Assembly (NCBI RefSeq): GCF_001424835.1
Contig: NZ_LMCQ01000021.1
Coordinates: forward strand, 63,503 to 127,502
DNA: 64,000 nt
Direction of reading: 5' to 3'
Source: Variovorax sp. Root318D1
Lineage (GTDB): Bacteria > Pseudomonadota > Gammaproteobacteria > Burkholderiales > Burkholderiaceae_C
Below are positions 7,901 through 20,161 of the stretch, piece by piece. The notes beneath the pieces were generated by a model that was not told the DNA's origin, made no database searches, and saw nothing but the letters and a program-made list of their open reading frames with translations. Position 1 is the first letter of the stretch, and each line of letters opens with the position of its first letter. The translations under genes were made by a program, and so were the position numbers.

Positions 7901-9965
7901 TGCGCCGCCAGTTGGGATGCGTGTCGGTGGTACCGGGCATGTTGGCCTGGTCCACTTCACCGGCCACGTCTTCCAGCTGAAAAACCATCAACGCCGACGG
8001 CGCTGCGGCAAGGAAGGCATGCACCGCCTGCATGGTGCGCGTCGAAGGGGTGGCATGCGCCAGCGCCTGCGCCGCTTCGTCCTGCGACAGCAAACCCGCC
8101 TCGCGCACCGCCAGCAGCAAGCGGATGCGTTCCTGCGCACGGCCGAGCAGCTGCACGTCGAACAAGCGCGGATCGGGAAAGAGGCCAAGCGCCAGGCGCA
8201 GCCGAAGATCGTGGCCCGACCACCAGCCGGCCAGCGTGGCCAAATCGTGCGTGCTGATGGCGACCAGCGCCGCCGCGGGATAGGTCTCGGGGGGCGTGAA
8301 GCCGCCGTCCTGCTGCTTCTCGAAATACAGCAGCCGGTATGACAGCACGTCGGCGCGCGCGAGCGCTTCGCGCATCGCGTCTTCCACCGTGCCCAGGTCT
8401 TCGCCCACCACCATGCAACTGTTTCGATGGCTCTCCAGCGCGACGATGGCGAGCATCTCTTCCACCGGGTAGCGAACGTAGGCGCCGTCGTGCGCGGTAC
8501 GGTCCGGCGGAATCCAGAACAGGCGCATCAGGCCCATCACGTGGTCGATGCGCAGCGCGCCCGCATGCCGCATGTTGGCGCGCAGCATCTGGACGAAGGG
8601 CTCGTAATGGTGGGTGCGAAGCCGGTCAGGGCGCAGCGGCGGAAGCCCCCAGTTCTGCCCGGCCGGATTGAACTCGTCGGGCGGTGCGCCGATGCTGGCA
8701 CCGACTGCGAAGCAATGCTGCGAGGTCCATGCGTCGGAGCCGCCGCGGTCCGCCGAGACGGCCAGGTCCAGGTAGAGCCCGATACCCATGCCGAGCGCCG
8801 TGCAACGGTCCCCCGCGCGCGCCAACTGGCGATCGGCCACCCATTGCAGGTACTGGTGGTACTGCAGGCGACTCTCATGCTGCACCTCGAAGGCCTTCAC
8901 CTCGGGCGAATCGGCCTCGCGATAGGCTTCGGGCCACGCAAGCCAGCTCCAGCAGTGCGGATCGGCCGCGGCAAAGTGGCTCTGCAGCGCCTCGAAAAGC
9001 GCATGCCGCCGCAGCGGCTCGCCATGCGCGGACACAAAGGCAAGGAACGCCTCGCCTCTTTCATCGGGCGCACCGGCCGGCGACAAGTGATGCGAGCGAA
9101 AGTGCTCGAACAGCAGCTCCAGCACTTCGAACTTTGCAGCCGCCACGCCGGCATGGTCGACCAGCGGCGCAGCCCGGAGCGCCGCGAGGCGGCCCTGGAA
9201 CTCGGGCGACTCCACGCGCCGGCGCGCGGCCTCGCAGTGCGCAAAGTCGTCAGCCGCTTCGACGTCGATGTACAGCACGTTGAGCCACTGCCGGGACGAC
9301 GGGCTGTAGGGACTGGCACGCGACGGATCGGTCGGGAACAGCGCATGCAGCGGGTTGAGCCCGACCACGTCGGCGCCCTGCCCGGCCATGCCGTCGATCA
9401 GCGCCTCCAGGTCGCCAAAATCGCCCATGCCCCAGTTGCGTTGAGAACGCAATGCATACAGCTGCACCGCCGGCCCCCAGACGCGGCCGCCATCGCGCAC
9501 CGCGGGCGGCCGGTAGCAGCGACCCGGGGACGCGACCACCAGGGTGCGGCCCACCAGGCCGTCGATGTGCAGCCAGTGATAGCCAGGCGCGAGCGGCTCA
9601 GTGAGTTCCAGCGTGCAGCAGCCATGCGGCCATGGCTGTGCGTCGGCTTCGCCTTGGCGCGAACGCCCTTCCTCGTCGCTCAACCGCCAATGGAGCCTGC
9701 CGGAAAGATGCGGCAGTTGCAGCGACCAGTGCGGCGCATCCGCTTGCACCACCAGCACCGGCGGCATGGCCGGCAAGGGCGACGAACCGGCGGCATCCAC
9801 TTCGGCAGCGCCCGCGTGCACGCCGAACTCGCCCAGCAACGCGGCCAGGCTCTCGGGCGTGGCGTGGCGCTGCGTTCCAAATGCATCGACATAGGCGGCC
9901 GAAATGCCGTGGTGCCGGCACAAGCGTTCCAGCGCGTCGTGGTCCCAGTGGCTCGGATCAGTCAA
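4905..9965 (-). CDS. malQ-treY: Fused 4-alpha-glucanotransferase / malto-oligosyltrehalose synthase
   Basis: About 1686 residues encoding two complete GH enzymes. Residues 1 to about 700 are MalQ (GH77): nucleophile in ALRIDHVMGL near 473, acid/base in VGEDLGTV near 521, and STHDLATLAGWW near 573. Residues from about 730 are TreY (GH13_26), starting PRATYRLQFHQGF, with nucleophile GLRIDHPDGLYDP near 1058, VVAEKI near 1103 and STHDNKRSED near 1346. TreY turns the reducing end of maltodextrins into a terminal trehalose unit; MalQ disproportionates short maltodextrins so TreY receives longer ones. I prefer the TTG start at 9965: GGAGGA lies 8 bp upstream and the start overlaps the treZ stop, giving translational coupling. 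A start 20 codons further upstream is possible but leads into treZ coding sequence. Last gene of the operon. All catalytic residues seem intact in both halves. Confidence 0.92.
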   Translation of the reverse strand: MTDPSHWDHDALERLCRHHGISAAYVDAFGTQRHATPESLAALLGEFGVHAGAAEVDAAGSSPLPAMPPVLVVQADAPHWSLQLPHLSGRLHWRLSDEEGRSRQGEADAQPWPHGCCTLELTEPLAPGYHWLHIDGLVGRTLVVASPGRCYRPPAVRDGGRVWGPAVQLYALRSQRNWGMGDFGDLEALIDGMAGQGADVVGLNPLHALFPTDPSRASPYSPSSRQWLNVLYIDVEAADDFAHCEAARRRVESPEFQGRLAALRAAPLVDHAGVAAAKFEVLELLFEHFRSHHLSPAGAPDERGEAFLAFVSAHGEPLRRHALFEALQSHFAAADPHCWSWLAWPEAYREADSPEVKAFEVQHESRLQYHQYLQWVADRQLARAGDRCTALGMGIGLYLDLAVSADRGGSDAWTSQHCFAVGASIGAPPDEFNPAGQNWGLPPLRPDRLRTHHYEPFVQMLRANMRHAGALRIDHVMGLMRLFWIPPDRTAHDGAYVRYPVEEMLAIVALESHRNSCMVVGEDLGTVEDAMREALARADVLSYRLLYFEKQQDGGFTPPETYPAAALVAISTHDLATLAGWWSGHDLRLRLALGLFPDPRLFDVQLLGRAQERIRLLLAVREAGLLSQDEAAQALAHATPSTRTMQAVHAFLAAAPSALMVFQLEDVAGEVDQANMPGTTDTHPNWRRKLVPTVQELVAGDAMKGLSGHLRTVRPRRSVGAEPTPQRLQARVPRATYRLQFHQGFGFDDAIRVLPYLAQLGVSHVYCSPIQRARAGSTHGYDVVAHAEINPELGGAEGFARFVEALQAHGLGQLLDMVPNHMGVLGADNAWWMDVLENGPASLFAHHFDIDWQPLNKELAGKVLLPVLGGHYGEVLSSGELVLHFEAAEGSFALRYFDHRFPLAPESYPVVLARALPHLKDPALTAQLASLSTAFGHLPGQHAQTPAECTERVRDKELFKARLAHLAQAHPSLARAVLAAVAELNLSSPEARDDLHKLIDVQAYRLSYWRVAADEINYRRFFDINDLAAVRMERDEVFEATQSFALDLAAAGVVDGLRIDHPDGLYDPARYFRQLQEGYARRAGIVLPATMDAEGRPPRPLYVVAEKIAASEEEVPVQWHVHGTTGYRFANVANGVLVDAAAAGALRKTWHEFTGETQDFDAVARSSKREVIRNALSSELNVLSTELLRIARADRSTRDYTLNALRRALTGVAACMPVYRTYIVDAPSAQDAHFIDAATESAERQSRDADRSVFAFVRRALRGEAAEHATPALAERVRRFAMRFQQFSAPVAAKGVEDTSFYRYFPLSSLNEVGGEPDHFGFDVPEFHVLSADRARHWPHTMLATSTHDNKRSEDVRNRIDVLSEIPGEWRDALARWHALCCGGQEVAAPSRADEYLLYQTLLGTLPFGGLDADAVPAYAARIWQYMQKAAREAKLHTRWTQPEPQYEGALENLVQRILSDRSTGGCLADIQRMADRLSWFGAWNGLTLTLLKYASPGVPDLYQGSELIDLSLVDPDNRRPVDYELRTRRLEQLQEMAGEPDLPARVQALAAAPHDGGAKLWFIWRMLSMRRECAELFREGGYEGLPVEGPLAQHVVAFARRHEGRTLLMMAGRLFAGMPREAEGNAPVLPDAAAWQGTRVLLPEGLEGAGFENVLTGETLSINGNVVPLDEAFCRMPWCAFKIEQ

Positions 9966-11790
9966 CGACCATGTCCTCCAGCGTCGCATGCACGGCGCCG
10001 CGCTCGAGCCGCAGGCCCTTTGCATCGGCCGCGGAGCGCGCGCTGTAGATCACTGCGCCGGGCGGTGCCGCAGCTTGCACGGCAGGCTGCGTGCCAAGGT
10101 TGGAAAGCAGATGAAGACGCTTGCCGCCCAGCTTCCAATCGAGCTGGATGACGCCCTCTTCAGCGCGATGGTTTCCGGCACGGTGCGCGCCCGCCAGGTG
10201 CGGCACCAACAGGCGATGGCGCACGTCGAGCAACTGCTTCACTTCGCACAGCCGCGCAAAGTGCGGCTGCGTGCCGCGCTCGCGCCAGCGCAGCTTCGAT
10301 GCAAGGAAAGTCTCCTCGGCATTGGGATCGGGAATGCGCGCGCGGGCCGCCTCGTCGGCAAAGGCCGCGAAGCCGCCGAACTCCGCGCGGCGTCCCTCGG
10401 CCACCGCAGAAGCCAGCTCGGGCCCGAAGTCGCAAAAATAAAGGAACGGCGAAGACGCCGCGAACTCGTCGCCCATGAAGAACATGGGCACGTGCGGCGA
10501 CAACAGCAGGCAGGCGAATGCGGCGCGCACCAGCACCGGGTCTCCCAGCGAATGGATGCGTTCGCCGAACGCGCGGTTGCCCACCTGGTCGTGAGTCTGC
10601 AGGTAGGACACGAAGGCCGTGGGCGGCAGCTGCGTGCTGGGTTCGCCCCGCGGCTCTCCGCCGCGAAATTCCGACCGCTGGCCCTGATAGATGAAGCCCT
10701 CGGCCAGCGAGCGCGCAAAGCCGGCCGGTGGGTCGTCGGCGTAGTCCTCGTAGTAGCCGTCGCGTTCGCCAGTGGCCAGCGTGTGCACTGCGTGGTGAAG
10801 GTCGTCGTTCCACTGCGCGGTGGCGGCGATGGGCCGGTCGCTGCCATCACGCGCGAGCATCGAGGCCTGGTTGGCGTCGTTCTCCAGCACCAGGTGCACA
10901 TGCCTCTCGCGCGCCGGCCCGGCGTCGAGCGCCTCGCGGATTTCTTGCACGATGTGCTTTGGAGACGTATCGCGAATGGCGTGGATCGCATCCATGCGCA
11001 GGCCATCGACGTGAAACTCTTCCACCCAGTACAACGCGTTGTGTATGAAGAAGTCGCGCACGGTGCGCGAGCCGGCACCGTCGAAGTTGATGGCCGAACC
11101 CCAGGGCGTGCGCTCCGCCGCATTGAAGAACTCAGGGCAGCACGCATGCAGGTAGTTGCCCTCGGGCCCGAAGTGGTTGTAGACCACGTCGACCAGCACC
11201 ATGAGCCCCAGCGCATGCGCGGCGGCGACCAGCACTTTGAGATCGTCCGGCGTTCCATAGGTGGCGTCCGGCGCGAACTGCAGCACGCCGTCGTAGCCCC
11301 AGTTGCGCGCGCCCGGAAAATCCGCGAGCGGCATGAGCTCGATGGCGGTGACGCCGAGCTCCGCCAGTTCGCGAAGCCGCTCGCGCGTGGCGTTGAAAGT
11401 GCCTTCCTCGGTGAAGGTGCCGACGTGGAGCTCGTACACCACGGCCTCATGCCAGGGGCGGCCGCGCCACTCGGCATCGGTCCACTCGAAGCGGCCGGGA
11501 TCGACGACCTGGCTGGGCTTGTGCACGTCTTGCGGGTTGAAGCGCGAGGCGGGGTCGGGCATGGTGGTGCCGTTGGGCAGGCGGTAGGCATAGCTGTCGC
11601 CATCGCGCGCATCAGCGAGCGTGAGGCGATGCCAGCCATCGGCGCCGCGCTGCATGGCATGCGACACAGCCGCTGCTCCGGCGGGCGTGTGCAGCAGCAA
11701 GATGTCGTTGGCCGAAGGCGCCCAGAGCGCAAAGTCGACGCCGCCGCCATGCACCGTGGCGCCAAAGGGCATTGCGTGGACACGTTTCAT
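9958..11790 (-). CDS. treZ: Malto-oligosyltrehalose trehalohydrolase
   Basis: A 610-residue GH13 enzyme that releases trehalose from maltooligosyl-trehalose made by TreY. An N-terminal carbohydrate-binding-like domain (HGGGVDFALWAPSAND) precedes the barrel. Catalytic motifs: VMVLVDVVYNHFGPEGNYL, nucleophile in GLRMDAIHAI near residue 264, acid in LVLENDAN near 299, and QTHDQVGNRAFGERI. The DVVYNHFGPEG form and GNRAFGERI are characteristic of TreZ rather than of branching enzyme. The ATG at 11788-11790 overlaps the TGA of glgX by 4 bp (ATGA), so translation is coupled. Its own stop overlaps the start of the MalQ-TreY fusion. The order glgX-treZ-treY matches the usual TreX-TreZ-TreY pathway in which debranched glucan is turned into trehalose. 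Confidence 0.94.
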   Translation of the reverse strand: MKRVHAMPFGATVHGGGVDFALWAPSANDILLLHTPAGAAAVSHAMQRGADGWHRLTLADARDGDSYAYRLPNGTTMPDPASRFNPQDVHKPSQVVDPGRFEWTDAEWRGRPWHEAVVYELHVGTFTEEGTFNATRERLRELAELGVTAIELMPLADFPGARNWGYDGVLQFAPDATYGTPDDLKVLVAAAHALGLMVLVDVVYNHFGPEGNYLHACCPEFFNAAERTPWGSAINFDGAGSRTVRDFFIHNALYWVEEFHVDGLRMDAIHAIRDTSPKHIVQEIREALDAGPARERHVHLVLENDANQASMLARDGSDRPIAATAQWNDDLHHAVHTLATGERDGYYEDYADDPPAGFARSLAEGFIYQGQRSEFRGGEPRGEPSTQLPPTAFVSYLQTHDQVGNRAFGERIHSLGDPVLVRAAFACLLLSPHVPMFFMGDEFAASSPFLYFCDFGPELASAVAEGRRAEFGGFAAFADEAARARIPDPNAEETFLASKLRWRERGTQPHFARLCEVKQLLDVRHRLLVPHLAGAHRAGNHRAEEGVIQLDWKLGGKRLHLLSNLGTQPAVQAAAPPGAVIYSARSAADAKGLRLERGAVHATLEDMVVD

Positions 11791-13949
11791 GGCCGCACGT
11801 CCGGCCGGCTCAGCACCACCAGCGAGCGGCACTGCAGCGGATAAGCGGGCTCCGACCACGCGGGCGCGAGCGCGGCCACGTCCTCGGTGGCGGGCGGCGG
11901 CGTGCCGCTGGCAGTGTCGAGCAGCAACCGCCAGGCGCCATACCGTGCGGCTGGCAGCGTGAACGAAATCTCGTCGTGGTGCGCATTGAACAGCACCAGA
12001 AAATCGTCGTCGTGCTGCGCCTCCCCGCGTGGCCCGCGGTCGGCAATGCCACCGCCGGACATGTACATCGCAATGCACCGCGCGTTAGTGTCGCTCCAGT
12101 CCTCGGGCCGCATCTCTGCGCCGTCGGGCTTGAGCCAGATCACGTCGGTCACGCTCTCGGCTTCAGAGGGCTTGCCGGCAAAGAAGGTGCGCCGCCGGAA
12201 CGAGGGGTGCGCACGCCGCAGCGCGATGGTGCGCTCCACGAAGGTGATGAGCGCCTGGCGTTCCGGCGTGGGGGTCCAGTCGATCCAGCTGATGTCGTTG
12301 TCCTGGCAATAAGCGTTGTTGTTGCCGTTCTGCGTGTGGCCGCGCTCGTCGCCGGCCAAGAGCATCGGCACGCCTTGCGACAGCAGCAGCGTGGCAAGCA
12401 GGTTGCGCTTCTGGCGCTCGCGCAGGCTTTCGATCTCCGGGTCCGTGGTCGGCCCCTCGGCGCCGCAGTTCCATGAGATGTTGTGGCTGTTGCCGTCGCG
12501 GTTGTCCTCGCCGTTGGCCTCGTTGTGCTTCTCGTTGTAGGAGACCAGGTCGTTGAGCGTGAAGCCGTCGTGCGCGGTGATGAAATTGATGCTCGCATTG
12601 GGCCGCTTGCCCGACCAGCCATAGAGATCTTCCGAGCCCGAAAGCCGTTTTCCGACCTCGCCGATCACGCCCGGATCGCCTTTCCAGAAGCCGCGCATGC
12701 CGTCGCGGTAGCGGTCGTTCCACTCGGCCCAGCCGAGCGGAAAGTTGCCCACCTGGTAGCCGCCGTGCCCGAGGTCCCAGGGCTCGGCGATGAGCTTGAC
12801 GCGGTTGAGCGTCGGGTCTTGCCGGATGGCATCGAAGAAGCCGCCCAGGTTCTCGACCTTGCCGGCTTCGCGTGCGAGTGCCGATGCCAGATCGAAACGG
12901 AAACCGTCGACGTGCATCTCCTCGGCCCAGTAGCGCAGCGAATCCATCACCAGTTGCAGGGCATGCGGGTGCTCGAGGTTGACCGTGTTGCCGCAACCCG
13001 TGAAGTCGTCGTAGTAGCGCCGGCGCTCGGCGTTGATGATGTAGTAGGAGGCGTTGTCCACGCCGCGCATCGAGAGCGTGGGCCCGAGCTGGTTGCCCTC
13101 GCAGGTGTGGTTGTAGACCACGTCGAGGATCACCTCGATGCCCGCCGAGTGCAGCGTCTTCACCATCGTCTTGAACTCCTTCACCTTGCCCGATGCGCTG
13201 TAGCGCATCTCGGGGGCAAAGTAGGCCAGCGAGTTGTAGCCCCAGTAGTTCTGCAGGCCCTTCTCGGCCAGGTGCCTGTCGTTCAGGAAGCTGTGCACCG
13301 GCAGCAGCTCGATGGTGGTCACGCCCAGCCGCTTCAGGTAGTCGACCACGGGCGCGCAGCACAGGCCGCCGTAGGTGCCGCGCAGCTCGGGCGGCACCTC
13401 GGGGTGGCGCATGGTGAAGCCGCGTACGTGCAGCTCGTAGATCACCATGTCCTGCCAGGGCACCGACGGCCTGCGGTCGTCGCCCCAGGTGAAGGCGGGC
13501 TCCAGCACGCGGCCCTTGGGCACCAGCGGCGCGCTGTCTCGGCGGTCGAACGAAAGGTCTTCACGCTTGCTGCCTACCGTATAGCCGTAGAGCGCATCGC
13601 CCCAGCGCAGCTCGCCCACCGTGTCTTTCGCGTAGGGGTCGACCAGCAGCTTGTGCGGATTGAAGCGGTGGCCCTCTTCGGGCTTGTAGGGGCCATGCAC
13701 GCGGTAGCCGTAAGCCTGCCCGGGACGGGCCTCGGGCAGGTAGCAGTGCCAGACACCGTCGGTGCGCTCCCGGATCGGGATGCGCTGGAGTTCATGGCGG
13801 CCCTTCTCGTCGAAAAGGCACAGCTCCACGCCTTGGGCGTGCTGGGAAAAGAGCGCGAAATTCACGCCCTCCCCGTCCCAGTTGGCGCCTCGCGGATAAG
13901 GGCGCCCCGGCCACACGGCCGTGATCGAATTGCGTTGGCTGCGTGTCAT
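11787..13949 (-). CDS. glgX: Glycogen debranching enzyme GlgX/TreX
   Basis: A 720-residue GH13_11 isoamylase-type enzyme hydrolysing alpha-1,6 branches of glycogen or branched maltodextrin. The N-terminal CBM48 domain begins WPGRPYPRGANWDGEGVNFA. Catalytic region: VILDVVYNHTCEGN, nucleophile GFRFDLASAL near residue 351, acid/base IAEPWDLG near 386, and FITAHDGFTLNDLVSYN. The stretch NGEDNRDGNSHNISWNCG is diagnostic of GlgX/TreX. Length is normal. Start taken at ATG 13947-13949; a TTG one codon earlier is less likely, and no strong Shine-Dalgarno is seen. It lies 30 bp after the channel gene and overlaps treZ by 4 bp. In this operon it supplies linear chains to TreY. Confidence 0.94.
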   Translation of the reverse strand: MTRSQRNSITAVWPGRPYPRGANWDGEGVNFALFSQHAQGVELCLFDEKGRHELQRIPIRERTDGVWHCYLPEARPGQAYGYRVHGPYKPEEGHRFNPHKLLVDPYAKDTVGELRWGDALYGYTVGSKREDLSFDRRDSAPLVPKGRVLEPAFTWGDDRRPSVPWQDMVIYELHVRGFTMRHPEVPPELRGTYGGLCCAPVVDYLKRLGVTTIELLPVHSFLNDRHLAEKGLQNYWGYNSLAYFAPEMRYSASGKVKEFKTMVKTLHSAGIEVILDVVYNHTCEGNQLGPTLSMRGVDNASYYIINAERRRYYDDFTGCGNTVNLEHPHALQLVMDSLRYWAEEMHVDGFRFDLASALAREAGKVENLGGFFDAIRQDPTLNRVKLIAEPWDLGHGGYQVGNFPLGWAEWNDRYRDGMRGFWKGDPGVIGEVGKRLSGSEDLYGWSGKRPNASINFITAHDGFTLNDLVSYNEKHNEANGEDNRDGNSHNISWNCGAEGPTTDPEIESLRERQKRNLLATLLLSQGVPMLLAGDERGHTQNGNNNAYCQDNDISWIDWTPTPERQALITFVERTIALRRAHPSFRRRTFFAGKPSEAESVTDVIWLKPDGAEMRPEDWSDTNARCIAMYMSGGGIADRGPRGEAQHDDDFLVLFNAHHDEISFTLPAARYGAWRLLLDTASGTPPPATEDVAALAPAWSEPAYPLQCRSLVVLSRPDVRP

Positions 13950-13979
13950 CAAATTGGGATGTGGGAGAGAAAACGGCTG

Positions 13980-14696
13980 TCAGCGCGGCGGCCGCTCGTC
14001 GTGCGAACCTTTGGGCGGACTGTTGTCCTTCGGCAGGCGCGGCCACCAGCGCTCGATCTGCTCCGCGGCCCAATCCTTGCCTGCCAAGCCGAAGGCCAGC
14101 GCCAACGCAAACACAACGCCGGCCAGCACCACCAGGAAGCTTTCGCGCACGATGTCGCCGCCAACCTTCACCTGGTCGAGCGCAATCAAGATGACGAAAG
14201 CCATGACCGCATAGCGCGCGATCTGCCCCAGCAGCACGGCATCGCGCAACTGCGCACCGCGAAAGTAGCTCGACACCGCCTCCCCCACGAAACGGGCGAA
14301 ATACGAACCGAAGGCCAGCACCAGCAAGGCGACGAAAAGATTCGGCACGAACCACACCACGCGCCCGAGCAAGTCGGCGATGTAGCTCAGGCCCATGCCG
14401 TTGAACGCCATCAGCAGCGCAGCCAGAATGACCAGCCAATACGCCAGCACGCCGAACAGGCTGCTGGTGTCGCCGGGCCATCCGCCTTGGCGCAGGAAGT
14501 TGTCCAGCCCGGCGCGCTCGGTCAGCACGTTGAAATTGATGGCGCGCAGCGCCTTGGTCACCGCAAAACGCACCGTCTTGGCAATGAGCCAGCCGGCCAG
14601 CACCACGACCAGCGCAATCGCCAGGCGGGGCACGAAGGCTCCAACCTGGTAGAGCATTGCGTTCAGCGGCTCCAGGTGAATGCCAAATCTGTCCAT
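13980..14696 (-). CDS. Mechanosensitive-channel-like membrane protein (conserved TM-helix family)
   Basis: A 238-residue inner-membrane protein with about five hydrophobic helices: near residues 20-45 (LAIALVVVLAGWLIAKTVRF), 85-105, 115-140, 160-180 and 187-205. The repeated pattern of a helix ending in G-W/A-x-A-K is that of the conserved TM helix family (PF05552), found in CmpX-like small-conductance mechanosensitive channels. The usual MscS beta domain is missing; only a 35-residue hydrophilic C-terminal tail follows, so gating may differ from MscS. It sits inside the trehalose/glycogen operon, 76 bp after treS and 30 bp before glgX. An osmotic link with trehalose is plausible but inferred from position only. 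Confidence 0.72.
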   Translation of the reverse strand: MDRFGIHLEPLNAMLYQVGAFVPRLAIALVVVLAGWLIAKTVRFAVTKALRAINFNVLTERAGLDNFLRQGGWPGDTSSLFGVLAYWLVILAALLMAFNGMGLSYIADLLGRVVWFVPNLFVALLVLAFGSYFARFVGEAVSSYFRGAQLRDAVLLGQIARYAVMAFVILIALDQVKVGGDIVRESFLVVLAGVVFALALAFGLAGKDWAAEQIERWWPRLPKDNSPPKGSHDERPPR

Positions 14697-14772
14697 GTTT
14701 CTCTCCGGTGCGTGATTGCGGTTGCGAGTGCGGTTGCGGTGGCAAACAAAAGAGGTGAATGCGGTGCAAGCA

Positions 14773-18099
<3,327 letters not shown>

Positions 18100-18109
18100 G
18101 GGCGCGGCC

Positions 18110-20161
18110 TCACAGGAAGTAGTCGAAGTCGCGCTCGTCGCTATGGCGCCGCCTCACGACGAAGATGTGCGCGGGCACGCTGTGCGGGTCGAGCCGGATG
18201 TAGTGCCGCCCACCCTGCCAGTTGAACCGCTGTCCGCTCAAGAGGTCGTGCATCTGGAACCCGCGCAAGGGGTCCACGCCCACGCTCGCGGGATCGAGCT
18301 CCATCCAACCCGACTGCACGTTGTACGGGTCGAGGTTGACCACCGTGACGATCACGTTGTCGCCGCCCTCCGAAGTCTTGGCGTAGGCCAGCAACTGGTC
18401 GTTGTCGATGGGGAGGAAGCGCAGGCTCCGGTCCCATTGCAGCGCCGGGTTCTCGCGGCGGATGCGGTTCACGCGAGCGATGAACGGCGCAAGGCTGGAC
18501 GGGTCGTCGTGGTTCCAGTGGCGCAGCTGGTATTTTTCGGAGTCGAGATATTCCTCGCTGCCGGTCGAACGCGGCAGGTGCTCGCGCAACTCATACGCCG
18601 GCCCGTAGATGCCGTAGTTGGCGGACAGCGTGGCGGCAAGCACCAGCCGCGCCATGAACACCGAAGCCTCCCCGCCCTGCAGCTGCTCGTGCAGGATGTC
18701 GGGCGTGTTCGGCCACACGTTGGGCCTGAAGTAGTCGACACCGGGCGGCGTCGAAAGCTCGGTGAAATATTCGATGAGCTCCTGCTTGGTGTTGCGCCAG
18801 GTGAAGTAGGTATACGACTGTGAGAAGCCGAGCTTGGCCAGCCGGTGCATCACCTTTGGCCGGGTGAAAGCCTCGGCAAGAAAGATCGCCTCCGGGTGCT
18901 CGCGCCGGATTTCGCCGATGGCCCATTCCCAGAACGGAAAGGCCTTGGTGTGCGGGTTGTCGACCCTGAAGATGCGCACGCCCTCGCCGATCCAGTGCTC
19001 GATGACGCTGCGCAGCTCGGCCCAGAGGCCGCGCCAATCCTCGCTCTCGAAGTTGAAGGGATAGATGTCCTGGTACTTCTTGGGCGGGTTCTCGGCGTAC
19101 TGCACGCTGCCGTCGGGCCGCCAGCGAAACCAGTCGGGGTGCGCCTTCACATAGGGATGGTCGGGCGCGCACTGGAACGCGATGTCCAGCGCAATCTCGA
19201 GGCCGTGCTTCGCGGCCTCCGCATAAAGATGGCGAAAGTCTTCGGCCGTGCCGAGGGCCGGAAGAATCGACTTGTGCCCACCCTCCGCCGCGCCGATGGC
19301 CCAGGGGCTGCCCACGTCGTCGGGTCCGCTGGCCAGTGCGTTGTTGGGCCCCTTGCGCTGCATGCGGCCGACGGGGTGAATCGGCGGAAAGTAGAGCACG
19401 TCGAAGCCCATGGCCGCGATGGCCGGCAGGCGCGCTTCCACGTCCTTGAAGGTGCCGTGCACGCCGGGCGTCGGGCTGGCCGAGCGCGGGAACAGTTCGT
19501 ACCAGGTGCTGAAACGCGCGCGCTCGCGCTCGGCCTCCAGCGGCAGCTCGACCGGAAAGCGCACCTGGTGGCGGCGGTCGGGATGGCGGCGCGCAAGCAT
19601 GGCCAGTTCTTCGTCGAGCGCCAGCGCCTTGAGGGTTGACACCTCGGACGACGGATGGGCCGCCACGGCATCGAGCTCGGTCGCCCATCGGGCGAGCGTC
19701 TGCCTGTCGGCGCCCTCTGCGCGCTCGGCGGCCGCGGCCACTTCCAGTGCGCCCACCTGCGACGCGATGCGCACGTCGTCGGCCTCGACTCGGCGCGTCA
19801 TTTCGCTGCGCCACGATTCGAAGGGATCGACCCACGCCACCGCGGTGTAGTAGTAGCGCCCGAGGGCCGGCGGCGAGAAGGAAGCCTCCCATACGTCGTT
19901 GACCAGCAGCTTCATCGGCACTTCGCGGAACTCGGCCTTGTCGTGCGGCCGCCAGCACAGCTGCACGCGCAGCACGTCGTGGCCATCGGTGAAGCAATGC
20001 GCCTTCACGCGCACCATTTCTCCCACCACGCACTTGACCGGAAAGCGGCCGTTGTCCACCGACGGCAAGATGGCGTCGATGACCGCGCGCCGTTCGCCGT
20101 CGCGCACCTCGGGCATTCTTGAAGTTGCGGGTGACTGCGGGGTAGCGAACAGTTTTTTCAT
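18110..20161 (-). CDS. glgE: Alpha-1,4-glucan:maltose-1-phosphate maltosyltransferase
   Basis: A 683-residue GH13_3 enzyme that adds maltosyl units from maltose-1-phosphate to the non-reducing end of alpha-1,4-glucan. An N-terminal beta domain (RFPVKCVVGEMVRVKAHCF, residues 40-60) precedes a barrel containing VLYFPPIHPVGR, IALDIAFQCAPDHPY, nucleophile IFRVDNPHTKAF near residue 401 and acid IFLAEAFTRP near 429. FRVDNPHTKPF-like and AFQCSPDHP-like motifs distinguish GlgE from other GH13 enzymes. The ATG at 20161 overlaps the glgB stop by 4 bp. Together with TreS-maltokinase and GlgB it forms the GlgE pathway of alpha-glucan synthesis, independent of ADP-glucose. Confidence 0.95.
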   Translation of the reverse strand: MKKLFATPQSPATSRMPEVRDGERRAVIDAILPSVDNGRFPVKCVVGEMVRVKAHCFTDGHDVLRVQLCWRPHDKAEFREVPMKLLVNDVWEASFSPPALGRYYYTAVAWVDPFESWRSEMTRRVEADDVRIASQVGALEVAAAAERAEGADRQTLARWATELDAVAAHPSSEVSTLKALALDEELAMLARRHPDRRHQVRFPVELPLEAERERARFSTWYELFPRSASPTPGVHGTFKDVEARLPAIAAMGFDVLYFPPIHPVGRMQRKGPNNALASGPDDVGSPWAIGAAEGGHKSILPALGTAEDFRHLYAEAAKHGLEIALDIAFQCAPDHPYVKAHPDWFRWRPDGSVQYAENPPKKYQDIYPFNFESEDWRGLWAELRSVIEHWIGEGVRIFRVDNPHTKAFPFWEWAIGEIRREHPEAIFLAEAFTRPKVMHRLAKLGFSQSYTYFTWRNTKQELIEYFTELSTPPGVDYFRPNVWPNTPDILHEQLQGGEASVFMARLVLAATLSANYGIYGPAYELREHLPRSTGSEEYLDSEKYQLRHWNHDDPSSLAPFIARVNRIRRENPALQWDRSLRFLPIDNDQLLAYAKTSEGGDNVIVTVVNLDPYNVQSGWMELDPASVGVDPLRGFQMHDLLSGQRFNWQGGRHYIRLDPHSVPAHIFVVRRRHSDERDFDYFL

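Noticed and set aside
5832..10151. Very long plus-strand open frames opposite malQ-treY and treZ, and similar antisense frames across the window
   Set aside because: They arise from GC-rich codon bias opposite well-supported genes; the translations are Arg/Ala/His rich without any domain.
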